Source: Acidiferrobacteraceae bacterium (lineage in GTDB: Bacteria; Pseudomonadota; Gammaproteobacteria; Acidiferrobacterales; Sulfurifustaceae). Taken from it: a stretch of 37,021 bases of DNA. Positions 7,950 to 15,471 of the stretch are shown here, piece after piece (the first letter of the stretch is position 1; every line of letters starts with the position of its first letter). Under the pieces are notes generated by a model. The model made no database searches. It saw only the letters and a program-made list of their open reading frames with translations, and had not been told where the DNA came from. A program made the position numbers and the translations under genes. The stretch lies in the NCBI GenBank assembly GCA_021323795.1, contig JAJPKH010000115.1, forward strand, positions 1 through 37,021, written 5' to 3'.

Positions 7950-8633
7950 TCACCCGAGTACTTTGACGAGGAAACGGCCGATGTCCCTCATCTCTTCGAG
8001 ATTCACGCTGTGCTCCATACTATAGGCATGCCACTCGACCGAGCGATGGTGGGCAAGCAGTTGCGCGCGAGCGCGCTCGCCATAGGCGAAGGGCACCATC
8101 TGATCGTATAAGCCGTGGGCCAAAAATATCGGCAGAGCGGCATTCGCGGGCGCCGCTTCGCGCAGCAGCTCCTCTATATAAGGTGTAGGCGCGGATAGCG
8201 CGACTACGCCCGCCAACGGCTGCGCGAAACGAAGCGCTCCGTGCAGCGCAATCGCCCCTCCTTGGGAGAAGCCGGCAACCACGATGCGCGACGTCGCCAC
8301 CCCGCGCTCATGCTCGCGTGCAATCAATTCATGAAGGATCTCGACGGATTCGGCGATATGGCCCGGGTTCTGCGCGAATCCGCGCTCCGTATTCGCGATG
8401 TCGTACCACGCGCGCATGACATACCCGCCGTTGATCGTTACCGGCCGCATCGGCGCATGCGGAAATACGAACCGGACCGGCAATGTTCGAGGCAATCCAA
8501 GCTCGGGCACGATCGGGACAAAATCATTTCCGTCGGCGCCAAGCCCGTGCAGCCATATCACGACCGCCGAAGGATTCGGCGCGGTTTCAACGACCACGGG
8601 GACATCCGGCAAAGCGGCCATGCTATGGCTCAC
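7950..8633 (-). CDS. Phospholipase/carboxylesterase family alpha/beta hydrolase (YpfH/EstB-like)
   Basis: The 227-residue serine hydrolase opens with [15 protein letters not shown] (oxyanion region). It carries the nucleophile motif GFSQGG, a later [10 protein letters not shown] with the acid, and MEHSV with the likely catalytic His. Length and order match bacterial carboxylesterases that hydrolyse short acyl esters and thioesters in the cytoplasm. The physiological substrate is unknown. The start is ambiguous: the GTG at 8633 overlaps the queD stop by 11 bases, while an ATG at 8621 would give 223 residues; neither has a good Shine-Dalgarno. Tight packing with queD suggests a two-gene minus-strand operon. 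Confidence 0.88.
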   Translation of the reverse strand: MSHSMAALPDVPVVVETAPNPSAVVIWLHGLGADGNDFVPIVPELGLPRTLPVRFVFPHAPMRPVTINGGYVMRAWYDIANTERGFAQNPGHIAESVEILHELIAREHERGVATSRIVVAGFSQGGAIALHGALRFAQPLAGVVALSAPTPYIEELLREAAPANAALPIFLAHGLYDQMVPFAYGERARAQLLAHHRSVEWHAYSMEHSVNLEEMRDIGRFLVKVLG

Positions 8634-8982
8634 CGCGGTAGGTACAGCCTGCCGTGCAGGTCTCGCGCACCGTTACCTCGGCGAGCGTGGGCAGGCGCGG
8701 GCGCAGGCGCTGCCAAACCCACGCGGCGAGATTCTCGCTGGTGGGGTTTTCGAGCCCCGGAATTTCGTTCAGGTAGTTGTGGTCGAGTTGCCGAAATAAC
8801 GGATCGAACGCCGCGCCGAGGTCGGCGAAATCCTGCACCCAGCCGCTCTGCGCGCCGACGGGGCCTCTTACCCGCACCTCGATCCGGAAGGAGTGGCCGT
8901 GAAGACGCCGGCACTTGTGTCCTTCCGGCACGTTCGGCAGACGATGCGCCGCTTCGATGGTGAAAACCTTGAATATTTCCAC
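8623..8982 (-). CDS. queD: 6-carboxy-5,6,7,8-tetrahydropterin synthase QueD
   Basis: The 119-residue protein is close to E. coli QueD along its whole length. It converts 7,8-dihydroneopterin triphosphate to 6-carboxytetrahydropterin, the second step of preQ0/queuosine synthesis. Zinc ligands are visible as EAAHRLP (His13) and RLHGHSF (His28, His30). The catalytic Cys24 sits in EGHKC, and the C-terminal [13 protein letters not shown] is diagnostic. No other queuosine gene (queC, queE, queF) is in the window, so the pathway is scattered. No preQ1 riboswitch was recognised in the 110-base upstream gap. Confidence 0.96.
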   Translation of the reverse strand: MEIFKVFTIEAAHRLPNVPEGHKCRRLHGHSFRIEVRVRGPVGAQSGWVQDFADLGAAFDPLFRQLDHNYLNEIPGLENPTSENLAAWVWQRLRPRLPTLAEVTVRETCTAGCTYRGEP

Positions 8983-9092
8983 GCGCTACAGACTAGGACC
9001 GATCGGCGGTAGTTTACTCTTTTTTGGCGACGTCGCGAGTTTATCTTGTCACGGCGACGCGGCTACAATATGCGCTTTCGTAAGCACGAATC

Positions 9093-9908
9093 ATGACTTC
9101 GACGCCGCTAGCGTTACTCATCGAACCCGCCGACCTTGCCGCGCTCCTTGGCGCGCCTGATCTGCGCATCGTCGACCTGAACCAACCGCACGTGTATCTG
9201 CGCGCGCATATCCCGGGTGCGGTCTCGCTCGACTACGGCCGCATCGTGGCACCCCGGCCGCCGGCCGCCGCGGTGCTGCCCACCGCGGAGCATCTCGCGG
9301 ATGTTCTCGGTTCGATCGGCCTCGGCCCGAACCACCAGGTGGTCGCCTACGATGACGAGGGAAACGGCCGGGCCAGCCGCTTTCTCTGGACGCTCGCGGC
9401 CGTCGGGCACGCCAAGGCATCGCTCCTCAACGGCGGACTCCGGGGATGGATGAGCGAAAACCGGCCGACGGAAAGCGGAGCGCCCACGACTACGCGCACC
9501 AGCTATCCCGTGAGGATCGGCGGCGATGTTATCGCCGATAAGGAATACATTCTCGCGCACCTCAAGGATCCGGCCGTCGTGCTGGTCGATACGCGCTCGC
9601 CCGAGGAATACACCGGAACGATGGTGCGTGCCGAACGGGCCGGACATATTCCCGGCGCGGTGAACTTCAACTGGACCGATGCGATGGACCCGGCGCGGCT
9701 ATTGCGGTTAAAAGATGCCGCCGAGATCAAGAAGGCCTTGGAGGCGAAGGGCATCACGCCCGATAAGGAGATCATTACGTATTGCCAAACTCACCACCGC
9801 TCGGCTCACACGTACATGGTCCTGAAGATCCTCGGTTACCCGAGGGTAAAGTCCTACCCCGGCTCCTGGTCGGAGTGGGGTAACCTGCCCGATACGCCTA
9901 TCGAATAA
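9093..9908 (+). CDS. Tandem-rhodanese sulfurtransferase (thiosulfate/3-mercaptopyruvate type)
   Basis: The 271-residue protein consists of two rhodanese domains. The N-terminal domain (about 8-120) has DLNQPHVYLRAHIPGA and YDDEGNGRASR but no catalytic Cys. The C-terminal domain (about 145-268) has VDTRSPEEYTG, the spacer RAGHIPGAVNFNW, and the active-site loop CQTHHRSAH with Cys231. It transfers sulfane sulfur from thiosulfate or 3-mercaptopyruvate to a thiol or cyanide acceptor. The loop differs from the CGSGVTA loop of E. coli SseA and looks more like thiosulfate-using rhodaneses, so I give no symbol. The start is the ATG at 9093. A TACAAT lies at 9064-9069, but I found no matching -35 at proper spacing. 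Confidence 0.92.
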   Translation: MTSTPLALLIEPADLAALLGAPDLRIVDLNQPHVYLRAHIPGAVSLDYGRIVAPRPPAAAVLPTAEHLADVLGSIGLGPNHQVVAYDDEGNGRASRFLWTLAAVGHAKASLLNGGLRGWMSENRPTESGAPTTTRTSYPVRIGGDVIADKEYILAHLKDPAVVLVDTRSPEEYTGTMVRAERAGHIPGAVNFNWTDAMDPARLLRLKDAAEIKKALEAKGITPDKEIITYCQTHHRSAHTYMVLKILGYPRVKSYPGSWSEWGNLPDTPIE

Positions 9909-10119
9909 ACGGAGACACTCGGTCGTCCGTAGGCACTACATCCATTTCTGTTTGATCGCGGTTCAATGCTTCCCCGTGACAAACGTGCAGTGCGTAGACA
10001 TCTCCCACCAGCACCATCGCCGCGGCATCGCCGATTTCATCCGGATCGTTCGCCGCGCACTCGTTTTCGACCTCGCGTATCAGGGCTTTTGAAAAGTCGT
10101 CTAGAAAGTTATGGTTCAT
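9898..10119 (-). CDS. Small acidic hypothetical protein
   Basis: The 73-residue reading frame overlaps the end of the sulfurtransferase gene by 11 bases, tail to tail. The protein is acidic, with an amphipathic N-terminal half (NFLDDFSKALIREVENEC) and a second part (DAAAMVLVGDVYALHVCHG) that could form a short beta-alpha unit. It has three Cys (one in NEC, one in HVC) and no recognised domain. Its composition looks like real protein rather than a shadow, because it lacks the Arg/Pro/Ser-rich bias seen in antisense frames here. The Shine-Dalgarno is weak (AGGGTG, about 11 bases before the ATG). I cannot assign a function. Confidence 0.5.
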   Translation of the reverse strand: MNHNFLDDFSKALIREVENECAANDPDEIGDAAAMVLVGDVYALHVCHGEALNRDQTEMDVVPTDDRVSPFIR

Positions 10120-10250
10120 GGTACATGCACCCTGTTCTGTACACCCATACAGGGAGCAAGGAGCATGCCACGCGCCAAAAGCATGCCGCGCCGCCGGGCG
10201 AGGGACGCTGGTATCATGTATTTCGGCATTAGCACTTGAGGGAATGGACG

Positions 10251-10694
10251 ATGGCTAAAACGTGGATCCTGGTAGCGCACCGCAGCGGCGCCCGTCTCTT
10301 CGAGAACAGCGGCCCCGGCAAAGGCCTGGAATTGCTGCAAAACATCGATAACCCGGCCGGGAAATTGAAAAACCAAGAAATCAACAGCGACAAGCCCGGG
10401 CGCTCCTTCGATCGTCGCGGCGGCGGTCGCCACGCCTATTCCGCCGAGCAGGACCCAACCACCCACGTCGCCGAGCACTTCGCAAAGCAGTTGGGCGCGC
10501 TGCTCGAGGATGGGCGCACGGAACAACGCTATTCCCGGCTCGTGCTCGTCGCCGACCCGCGTTTTCTCGGCCTCTTGCGCGGTTCGCTCCCCGCGCAAAC
10601 GGCGGCGCTGGTCAGCGCGACATTGGACAAGGATTTGGGGGGAATCGAGCCGCGCGATCTGCCGCGACATCTGGAAAACGTCGTCTACGTATAG
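10251..10694 (+). CDS. Host-attachment-protein family (PF10116-like)
   Basis: The 147-residue protein begins MAKTWILVAHRSGARLFEN, the usual opening of the family annotated as protein required for attachment to host cells. It continues with DRRGGGRHAYSAEQDP, AEHFAKQLGALLEDG and LVLVADPRFLGLLRGSL, as in that family. The fold resembles the eRF1 domain-2/Rossmann-like group, and the true biochemical role is not established; the name comes from a plant-associated bacterium. The ATG at 10251 (five codons inside the track ORF) fits homologues and has GAGG about 10 bases upstream. It stands alone on plus, after the small minus-strand ORF. Confidence 0.8.
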   Translation: MAKTWILVAHRSGARLFENSGPGKGLELLQNIDNPAGKLKNQEINSDKPGRSFDRRGGGRHAYSAEQDPTTHVAEHFAKQLGALLEDGRTEQRYSRLVLVADPRFLGLLRGSLPAQTAALVSATLDKDLGGIEPRDLPRHLENVVYV

Positions 10695-10739
10695 CGCGCC
10701 GGAAAACCGCCGCGTGGCGGCGCGACTGACGAGAAACGG

Positions 10740-11891
10740 CTATCCGACCGCCGCCGCCAGGCGCCGCACGCCTTCCCCGAGCTTTTCCTGCGCCGTGGCA
10801 TAAGAGAAGCGCAGGTATTCCCCGCTTCGGTGACGGCCGAAGTCGATGCCCGGCGTCACGGCAACGCCCGCGCGCGTGAGCAAATCGAGCGCGAATGCGC
10901 GGCTGTCGGACGCAAACCGTCCGCAGCCCGCGTATATGTAGAACGCCCCGTCCGGTGTAATGGGAATATCGAAACCGAGTGCCCGCAGGGCGGGTAGCAG
11001 ATAATCCCGCCGGTCCTGGAACGTGCGCCGACGTCGTTCGAGCTCCGCGCGAACCTGGGGATCGAAGGCGACGAGCGCCGCGTACTGAGCCGGAGTGCTG
11101 GCGGCGATAAAAATATTCTGCGCCAGCTTTTCGATCGCCGACAGGTACTCATCGGGCACCACGAGCCAGCCGAGCCGCCAACCCGTCATACCATAATACT
11201 TAGAAAAGCTGTTCACGATGAAGACGTCGGGCGAATGCGCAAGCGCGCTTCTCGCTTCCACGCCATAAGTCAGGCCGTGATAGATTTCATCGACGATCAA
11301 CACACCGCCGAGCTCGGCCACGGTGTGAACGATGCGCGCCATTTCTTCGTCGGGCACCAGCGTCCCCGTCGGGTTGGATGGCGAGCTGAGCAAAACCGCG
11401 ACCGTGTTGCGCGTCCAATGGGCACGGATAAGGTCGGCGGTAAGCTGGAAGCGTGTTTGCGGACCGACGGGAATTGCAACCGGTTCGCCTTCGAACAAAC
11501 GCACGAAGTGGCGATTGCACGGGTAGCCGGGATCGGCCACGAGCACGCGCTCGCCCGGGTTGAGGATGGCCGCCAGCGCAAGCGTGAGGGCGCCCGACGC
11601 GCCGGGCGTGATCACCACGCGCGCGGGATCCGGCCGCTCGCCGCCCGGATAGCTCCCGGCGACAGCCCCGCGCAACGGATCGAGCCCGAGCGCCGGCAGA
11701 TAATGGGTGCGGCCGGCGGCAAGCGCCTCGGTGCCGGCCCGCACGATCGCCTCCGGCGTCGGAAAATCGGGCTCGCCGATCTCCATGTGAATAATCGAGC
11801 GGCCCTGCGTCTCGAGGGCGCGCGCCCGGGCGAGTACGTCCATGACGTGGAACGGTTCGATGCCCTGCAGGCGGCGCGCGAGGTGGGTCAT
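10740..11891 (-). CDS. Class I/II pyridoxal-phosphate aminotransferase
   Basis: The 383-residue protein is a fold-type I aminotransferase of the AspC/alanine-aminotransferase-like group, exchanging an amino group between an amino acid and a 2-oxo acid in the cytoplasm. Motifs are MEIGEPDFPTP near the start, TPGASGALTLAL, and SSPSNPTGT with the cofactor-contacting Asn (about 173). DEIYHGLTY follows with Asp201 and Tyr204, then NSFSKYYGMTGWRLGW with the Schiff-base Lys at about 231. The substrate cannot be fixed. I moved the start from the track position (11969) to the ATG at 11891 (MTHLARRLQ), because the first 26 residues are Gly/Ala-rich and absent from relatives. It is divergent from dksA. 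Confidence 0.92.
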   Translation of the reverse strand: MTHLARRLQGIEPFHVMDVLARARALETQGRSIIHMEIGEPDFPTPEAIVRAGTEALAAGRTHYLPALGLDPLRGAVAGSYPGGERPDPARVVITPGASGALTLALAAILNPGERVLVADPGYPCNRHFVRLFEGEPVAIPVGPQTRFQLTADLIRAHWTRNTVAVLLSSPSNPTGTLVPDEEMARIVHTVAELGGVLIVDEIYHGLTYGVEARSALAHSPDVFIVNSFSKYYGMTGWRLGWLVVPDEYLSAIEKLAQNIFIAASTPAQYAALVAFDPQVRAELERRRRTFQDRRDYLLPALRALGFDIPITPDGAFYIYAGCGRFASDSRAFALDLLTRAGVAVTPGIDFGRHRSGEYLRFSYATAQEKLGEGVRRLAAAVG

Positions 11892-12035
11892 GGCAAGGAC
11901 GGCAAAGCCGCCCGCCCTCCCCCCGCCTCCCCGCATAGCCGCGCCGCCGGGATGGGCCGAGGTTGCCACTGCGTCATAAGAACGTCATCTCCGGCACCGG
12001 CTGTCCGGCCGATCGCCCGGACCCCATATCCGCGG

Positions 12036-12064
12036 TTGCGACCCCAGACCCTTTCTGGTACAAA
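12036..12064 (+). promoter_or_regulatory. Candidate sigma70 promoter of dksA
   Basis: TTGCGA and TACAAA are separated by exactly 17 bases, each matching 4 of 6 consensus bases, and lie 62 bases before the dksA start. The spacer contains the small dyad CCAGA-ccctt-TCTGG. The rest of the 234-base divergent gap (11892-12125) shows no other clear signal apart from the AGGAG ribosome site before dksA. Confidence 0.45.
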
Positions 12065-12125
12065 TTCGCGCTCATTTTTACAGCCCCACCCGTTTCAGCC
12101 TTATTATTGCAGGAGTTAACAACGA

Positions 12126-12569
12126 ATGCCTGCCACTAGGAAAAGGAAAGATCTGTCGGTGCCCGCCGCCGGCATCAAGCCCTACGTCGTCAAGAAGGGC
12201 GAGAAGTACATGAACAAGAAGCAGCTCGAGCACTTCCGCGTGAAGCTGCTCGCATGGCGCGAGGAGCTGTTGGGGGAGCTGACGCGCACGGTGCACCAGA
12301 TGCGCGATGAGCCGGACAATCCCCCGGACCCGAACGACCGCGCGAGTCAGGAGACCGACATGTCGATCGAGCTGCGTAACCGCGATCGCGAACGCAAGTT
12401 GATCAAGAAAATCGACGAGGCGCTTGGCCGTATCGAGACCTCCGATTACGGCTATTGCGACGTGTGCGGCGTCGAGATCGGCCTGGAACGCCTCGAAGCA
12501 CGTCCGACCGCCGAGCTTTGCATCGACTGCAAGACGCTCGACGAGTTGCGCGAGAAACAGATGGGTTGA
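12126..12569 (+). CDS. dksA: RNA polymerase-binding transcription factor DksA
   Basis: This 147-residue DksA works with ppGpp at the RNA polymerase secondary channel to adjust transcription of rRNA and amino-acid genes. The coiled-coil region (about 30-105) carries the tip motif DPNDRA (Asp68, Asp71, Ala73), matching the DxxDxA needed for activity. The zinc finger CDVC...CIDC (Cys111, 114, 132, 135) is complete, unlike zinc-free DksA2 forms. The basic N-terminal tail MPATRKRKDL replaces the shorter E. coli start. AGGAG lies about 11 bases before the ATG. A candidate promoter is at 12036-12064. It heads a plus-strand gene run. Confidence 0.96.
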   Translation: MPATRKRKDLSVPAAGIKPYVVKKGEKYMNKKQLEHFRVKLLAWREELLGELTRTVHQMRDEPDNPPDPNDRASQETDMSIELRNRDRERKLIKKIDEALGRIETSDYGYCDVCGVEIGLERLEARPTAELCIDCKTLDELREKQMG

Positions 12570-12618
12570 TGTCCCGTCGCAAAGTAAAAAACGGTAAACC
12601 TTCCGTCCGCTAAACCGC

Positions 12619-13929
12619 TTGCCGACTCTCCTGATCCGCAACGCCCGTGTCGCCCGTGAGGACGGCACGGTATTCGGCGGAGACGTGTATTGCGAGAACG
12701 GTCTCATCGCGCGGATCGAGGGACAGCTCGATATCGAAGCCGACGAGTCGATCGACGCGAGCGGCTTGCTGCTGCTCCCCGGGGTTATCGATCCTCAAGT
12801 CCACTTCCGCGAGCCGGGCAAGGAATACAAGGAAGACCTCGGCTCCGGCTCGCGCGCGGCGGCCAAGGGCGGCGTCACCAGTTTTCTCGAAATGCCCAAC
12901 ACCGATCCGCCGACGACGAACCAGGCGGCGCTCGACGACAAGCTCGCGCGCGCCGCGCAAAAGTGCGTCGTCAACTACGGATTCTTCATCGGCGCGACGG
13001 CGGACAACCTCGCCGAGATCAACGGGTCGAGCCCGGCGTGCGGCATCAAGATTTTCATGGGCTCGAGCACCGGCAGCCTGCTGGTCGACCGCGAGGAGGA
13101 TCTCGAGCGAATTTTCGCCAATGGCACGCGGCTCATCGCCGTGCATGCCGAAGACGAGGCTCGCATTCGCGAGCGCCAGCGGAAATTCGCCGGACGCACC
13201 GACCCGCCGGTTCACTCCGAGATACGCGACAACGAATGCGCGCTTCGTGCCACCGAGCGCGCGCTCGCGCTTTCGCGAAAATACCGCCGGCGCCTGCATA
13301 TCCTGCATATGTCGACGCGCGAGGAGGTCGAGCTGCTTCGGCGCAATAAACCCGCCTGGGTAACGGCGGAAGTCGTTCCGAATCACCTCCTGCTGAACGT
13401 CGACGATTACCAAACGCTCGGCACGCTGGCGCAGATGAACCCGCCGATCCGCACGAGCGCGGATAACGAGGCGCTATGGCAGGGGCTGCACGACGGCGTC
13501 GTCGATTTGATCGCCACGGATCACGCGCCGCATACGTTGCAGGAGAAGCAGGCGGGCTATCCGAAGTCGCCCTCGGGCATGCCGGGCGTCGAGACGTCTT
13601 TGCCGCTCATGCTCACCGAAATGGTCAACGACCGCTGCACGCTCGCCGAGGTACAACGGTGGATGTGTCGCGGACCGGCCGAGGCGTATCGAATCGTCAA
13701 CAAAGGACGCCTCGTTAGCGGGTACGACGCCGACCTGACGCTCGTCGACATCGAGAGCTATCGCCCGGTACGGAACGAAGACATGGAGACCCGTGTACAC
13801 TGGTCTCCTTACGCCGGTAAACCATTGACCGGGTGGCCGCAGTACACCATCGTTGGCGGCCAAGTCGTCTACGAACGCGGGCGCATCCGCGAACACGTGC
13901 GCGGCAAGGCGCTTCGATACGCGGCGTAA
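12619..13929 (+). CDS. pyrC: Dihydroorotase, variant metal-site subgroup
   Basis: The 436-residue amidohydrolase cyclises carbamoyl-aspartate to dihydroorotate in pyrimidine synthesis. The family layout is clear: N-terminal LLIRNARV, LLLPGVIDPQVHFREPG, the EMPNTDPPTTN segment, GIKIFMGSSTG, VHAEDE, HILHMST, TDHAPH with the catalytic Asp, and a C-terminal ADLTLVD. The first metal-site motif reads Q-V-H (Gln60, His62) instead of H-x-H. I recall the same change in the dihydroorotase subgroup found in Bacteroidetes and some proteobacteria, so it is probably functional. The start is a TTG at 12619, with no ATG/GTG nearby and a poor Shine-Dalgarno. It lies 49 bases after dksA. Allantoinase or another cyclic amidohydrolase is a less likely alternative. 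Confidence 0.87.
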   Translation: MPTLLIRNARVAREDGTVFGGDVYCENGLIARIEGQLDIEADESIDASGLLLLPGVIDPQVHFREPGKEYKEDLGSGSRAAAKGGVTSFLEMPNTDPPTTNQAALDDKLARAAQKCVVNYGFFIGATADNLAEINGSSPACGIKIFMGSSTGSLLVDREEDLERIFANGTRLIAVHAEDEARIRERQRKFAGRTDPPVHSEIRDNECALRATERALALSRKYRRRLHILHMSTREEVELLRRNKPAWVTAEVVPNHLLLNVDDYQTLGTLAQMNPPIRTSADNEALWQGLHDGVVDLIATDHAPHTLQEKQAGYPKSPSGMPGVETSLPLMLTEMVNDRCTLAEVQRWMCRGPAEAYRIVNKGRLVSGYDADLTLVDIESYRPVRNEDMETRVHWSPYAGKPLTGWPQYTIVGGQVVYERGRIREHVRGKALRYAA

Positions 13930-13956
13930 TACCGAGAATTGGCATACTAAGACACA

Positions 13957-14784
13957 ATGGAATTAATGCTCTTAGTGAAAGCGGCCGTTCTCGGCGTTGT
14001 CGAAGGCCTCACCGAGTTCCTGCCGATCTCGAGTACCGGTCATCTCATCCTGGTCGGCGACCTGCTGAATTTCAACGACGCTAAAGGCAAGCTGTTTGAA
14101 ATCGTGATCCAGGCCGCCGCGATCCTGGCCGTGTGCTGGGAGTATCGCGGCAAAATCGCGAGCGTCGTCGGCGCATTACCCCGCGATCGGAACGCCTGGC
14201 GTTTCGTCCTCAATATCGGTATCGCGTTCGTGCCGCTCGCCGCGCTGGGCCTGAAGTTCGGCGAGCAGATCAAGGCGCATCTGTTCAATGCGCCCTTCGT
14301 CGCGACGACGTTCATCCTCGGCGGCCTCATCATCCTGTGGGCGGAGAAGCGCACGCACTCGGTTCGCGTCGAGTCCGTCGATGACGTGCGGCCGCTCGAT
14401 GCGCTGAAGCTCGGGATCGCACAGGCCTTTGCGCTGCTGCCGGGCACTTCCCGCGCCGGGGCGACCATTATCGGCGGCCTGCTGTTCGGCCTGTCGCGGC
14501 GCGCCGCTACCGAGTTTTCGTTCTTCCTCGCCATACCAACGTTGATCCTCGCGTCGGCATACCAGTTGTATAAGGAACGTGAGCTCCTCGCGCTGGACGA
14601 CATCGGCCTGTTCGCCGTCGGCGCCATCGCCGCCTTCATCAGCGCGTTTTGGGCGGTGCGCGGGCTGCTGCGCTACATCAGCACGCATGACTTCACGGTC
14701 TTCGCCTGGTACCGGATTTTTTTCGGCGTAATCGTCATCGTCACCTGGTATTGGGGCATCGTCGACTGGTCGGCCCCGGCATGA
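13957..14784 (+). CDS. uppP: Undecaprenyl-diphosphatase UppP (BacA)
   Basis: The 275-residue membrane enzyme removes a phosphate from undecaprenyl pyrophosphate at the outer face of the inner membrane, recycling the carrier lipid for peptidoglycan and other glycans. It confers bacitracin tolerance when abundant. Motifs are [17 protein letters not shown] (the ExxxE pair at about 16/20 and the PISSTGH loop) and [12 protein letters not shown] with the catalytic Arg. Around eight membrane segments are visible, and the length is normal. It follows the dihydroorotase by 27 bases. Its stop overlaps the dedA start as ATGA, giving tight translational coupling with that gene. Confidence 0.96.
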   Translation: MELMLLVKAAVLGVVEGLTEFLPISSTGHLILVGDLLNFNDAKGKLFEIVIQAAAILAVCWEYRGKIASVVGALPRDRNAWRFVLNIGIAFVPLAALGLKFGEQIKAHLFNAPFVATTFILGGLIILWAEKRTHSVRVESVDDVRPLDALKLGIAQAFALLPGTSRAGATIIGGLLFGLSRRAATEFSFFLAIPTLILASAYQLYKERELLALDDIGLFAVGAIAAFISAFWAVRGLLRYISTHDFTVFAWYRIFFGVIVIVTWYWGIVDWSAPA

Positions 14785-15395
14785 TCCAATCTCTCCTGTC
14801 GGCGCTGGCCGCCTTTGTCATCGGCACGATCTCGCGCATGGGCTACGGCGGCATCGTGCTGCTGATGGCGATCGAGAGCGCCTGCATTCCTCTGCCCTCG
14901 GAGATCATCATGCCGTTCTCCGGGTACCTCGTGCACCGCGGCCAGTTGAGCCTACAGCTGGTCGCGCTCGCGGGCTCCGTCGGCTGCGTGCTCGGCTCCG
15001 TTGTCGCCTATGGTGCCGGCGCGTGGGGCGGGCGGCCGCTGGTGGAGAAATACGGCAAGTACGTACTGATCTCGCATCATGATCTGGCCTTGGCGGACCG
15101 CTGGTTCGCGCGCCACGGTGACATCACGGTATTCGTCGGGCGCCTGCTGCCGGTAATTCGCACCTTCATCGCCTTTCCCGCGGGCGTCGCGCGCATGCCG
15201 CTCTGGCGCTTCAATTTATACACCTTCATCGGCTCGTATCTCTGGTGCCTCGGCCTCGCCTGGGTCGGCATGAAGCTCGGCGAGCACTGGAATACGCTGG
15301 GGGTATATTTTCACCGCTTCGACGCCGTCATCGCGCTGATCATTCTCGCCGCCGTTATTTGGTACGTGCACCGCCATTTGCGGCACAGCCGCTAG
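14781..15395 (+). CDS. DedA family membrane protein
   Basis: The 204-residue protein has four to five hydrophobic segments and the DedA/VTT hallmarks: a re-entrant segment with [17 protein letters not shown], and the later [20 protein letters not shown] with its conserved Arg and Pro. Family members act as lipid carriers or flippases. Some (UptA type) return undecaprenyl phosphate to the cytoplasmic leaflet, and others affect membrane potential and drug tolerance. The ATG at 14781 overlaps the uppP stop (ATGA) and is preferred to the upstream track start. The coupling to uppP suggests this copy serves undecaprenyl phosphate recycling, which is inference. Confidence 0.9.
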   Translation: MIQSLLSALAAFVIGTISRMGYGGIVLLMAIESACIPLPSEIIMPFSGYLVHRGQLSLQLVALAGSVGCVLGSVVAYGAGAWGGRPLVEKYGKYVLISHHDLALADRWFARHGDITVFVGRLLPVIRTFIAFPAGVARMPLWRFNLYTFIGSYLWCLGLAWVGMKLGEHWNTLGVYFHRFDAVIALIILAAVIWYVHRHLRHSR

Positions 15396-15471
15396 GCACA
15401 ATTCGTGCTTTGAATGTCCCCGAACCCTGGACTATCGTTTGGGGGAAACGGGTGCAATCCACGTACCAGGC

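Noticed and set aside
9040-9069. Promoter for the sulfurtransferase gene (TTGTCA ... TACAAT)
   Set aside because: The spacing is only 12 bases, and no better -35 is found 16-18 bases before TACAAT.
8983-9092. preQ1 riboswitch upstream of queD
   Set aside because: No recognisable H-type pseudoknot or conserved preQ1 aptamer bases are seen in the 110-base gap.
10120-10250. GCATGCC and CATGCACC short repeats before the host-attachment gene as an operator
   Set aside because: The copies are short, irregularly spaced and not clearly symmetric; chance occurrence is likely.
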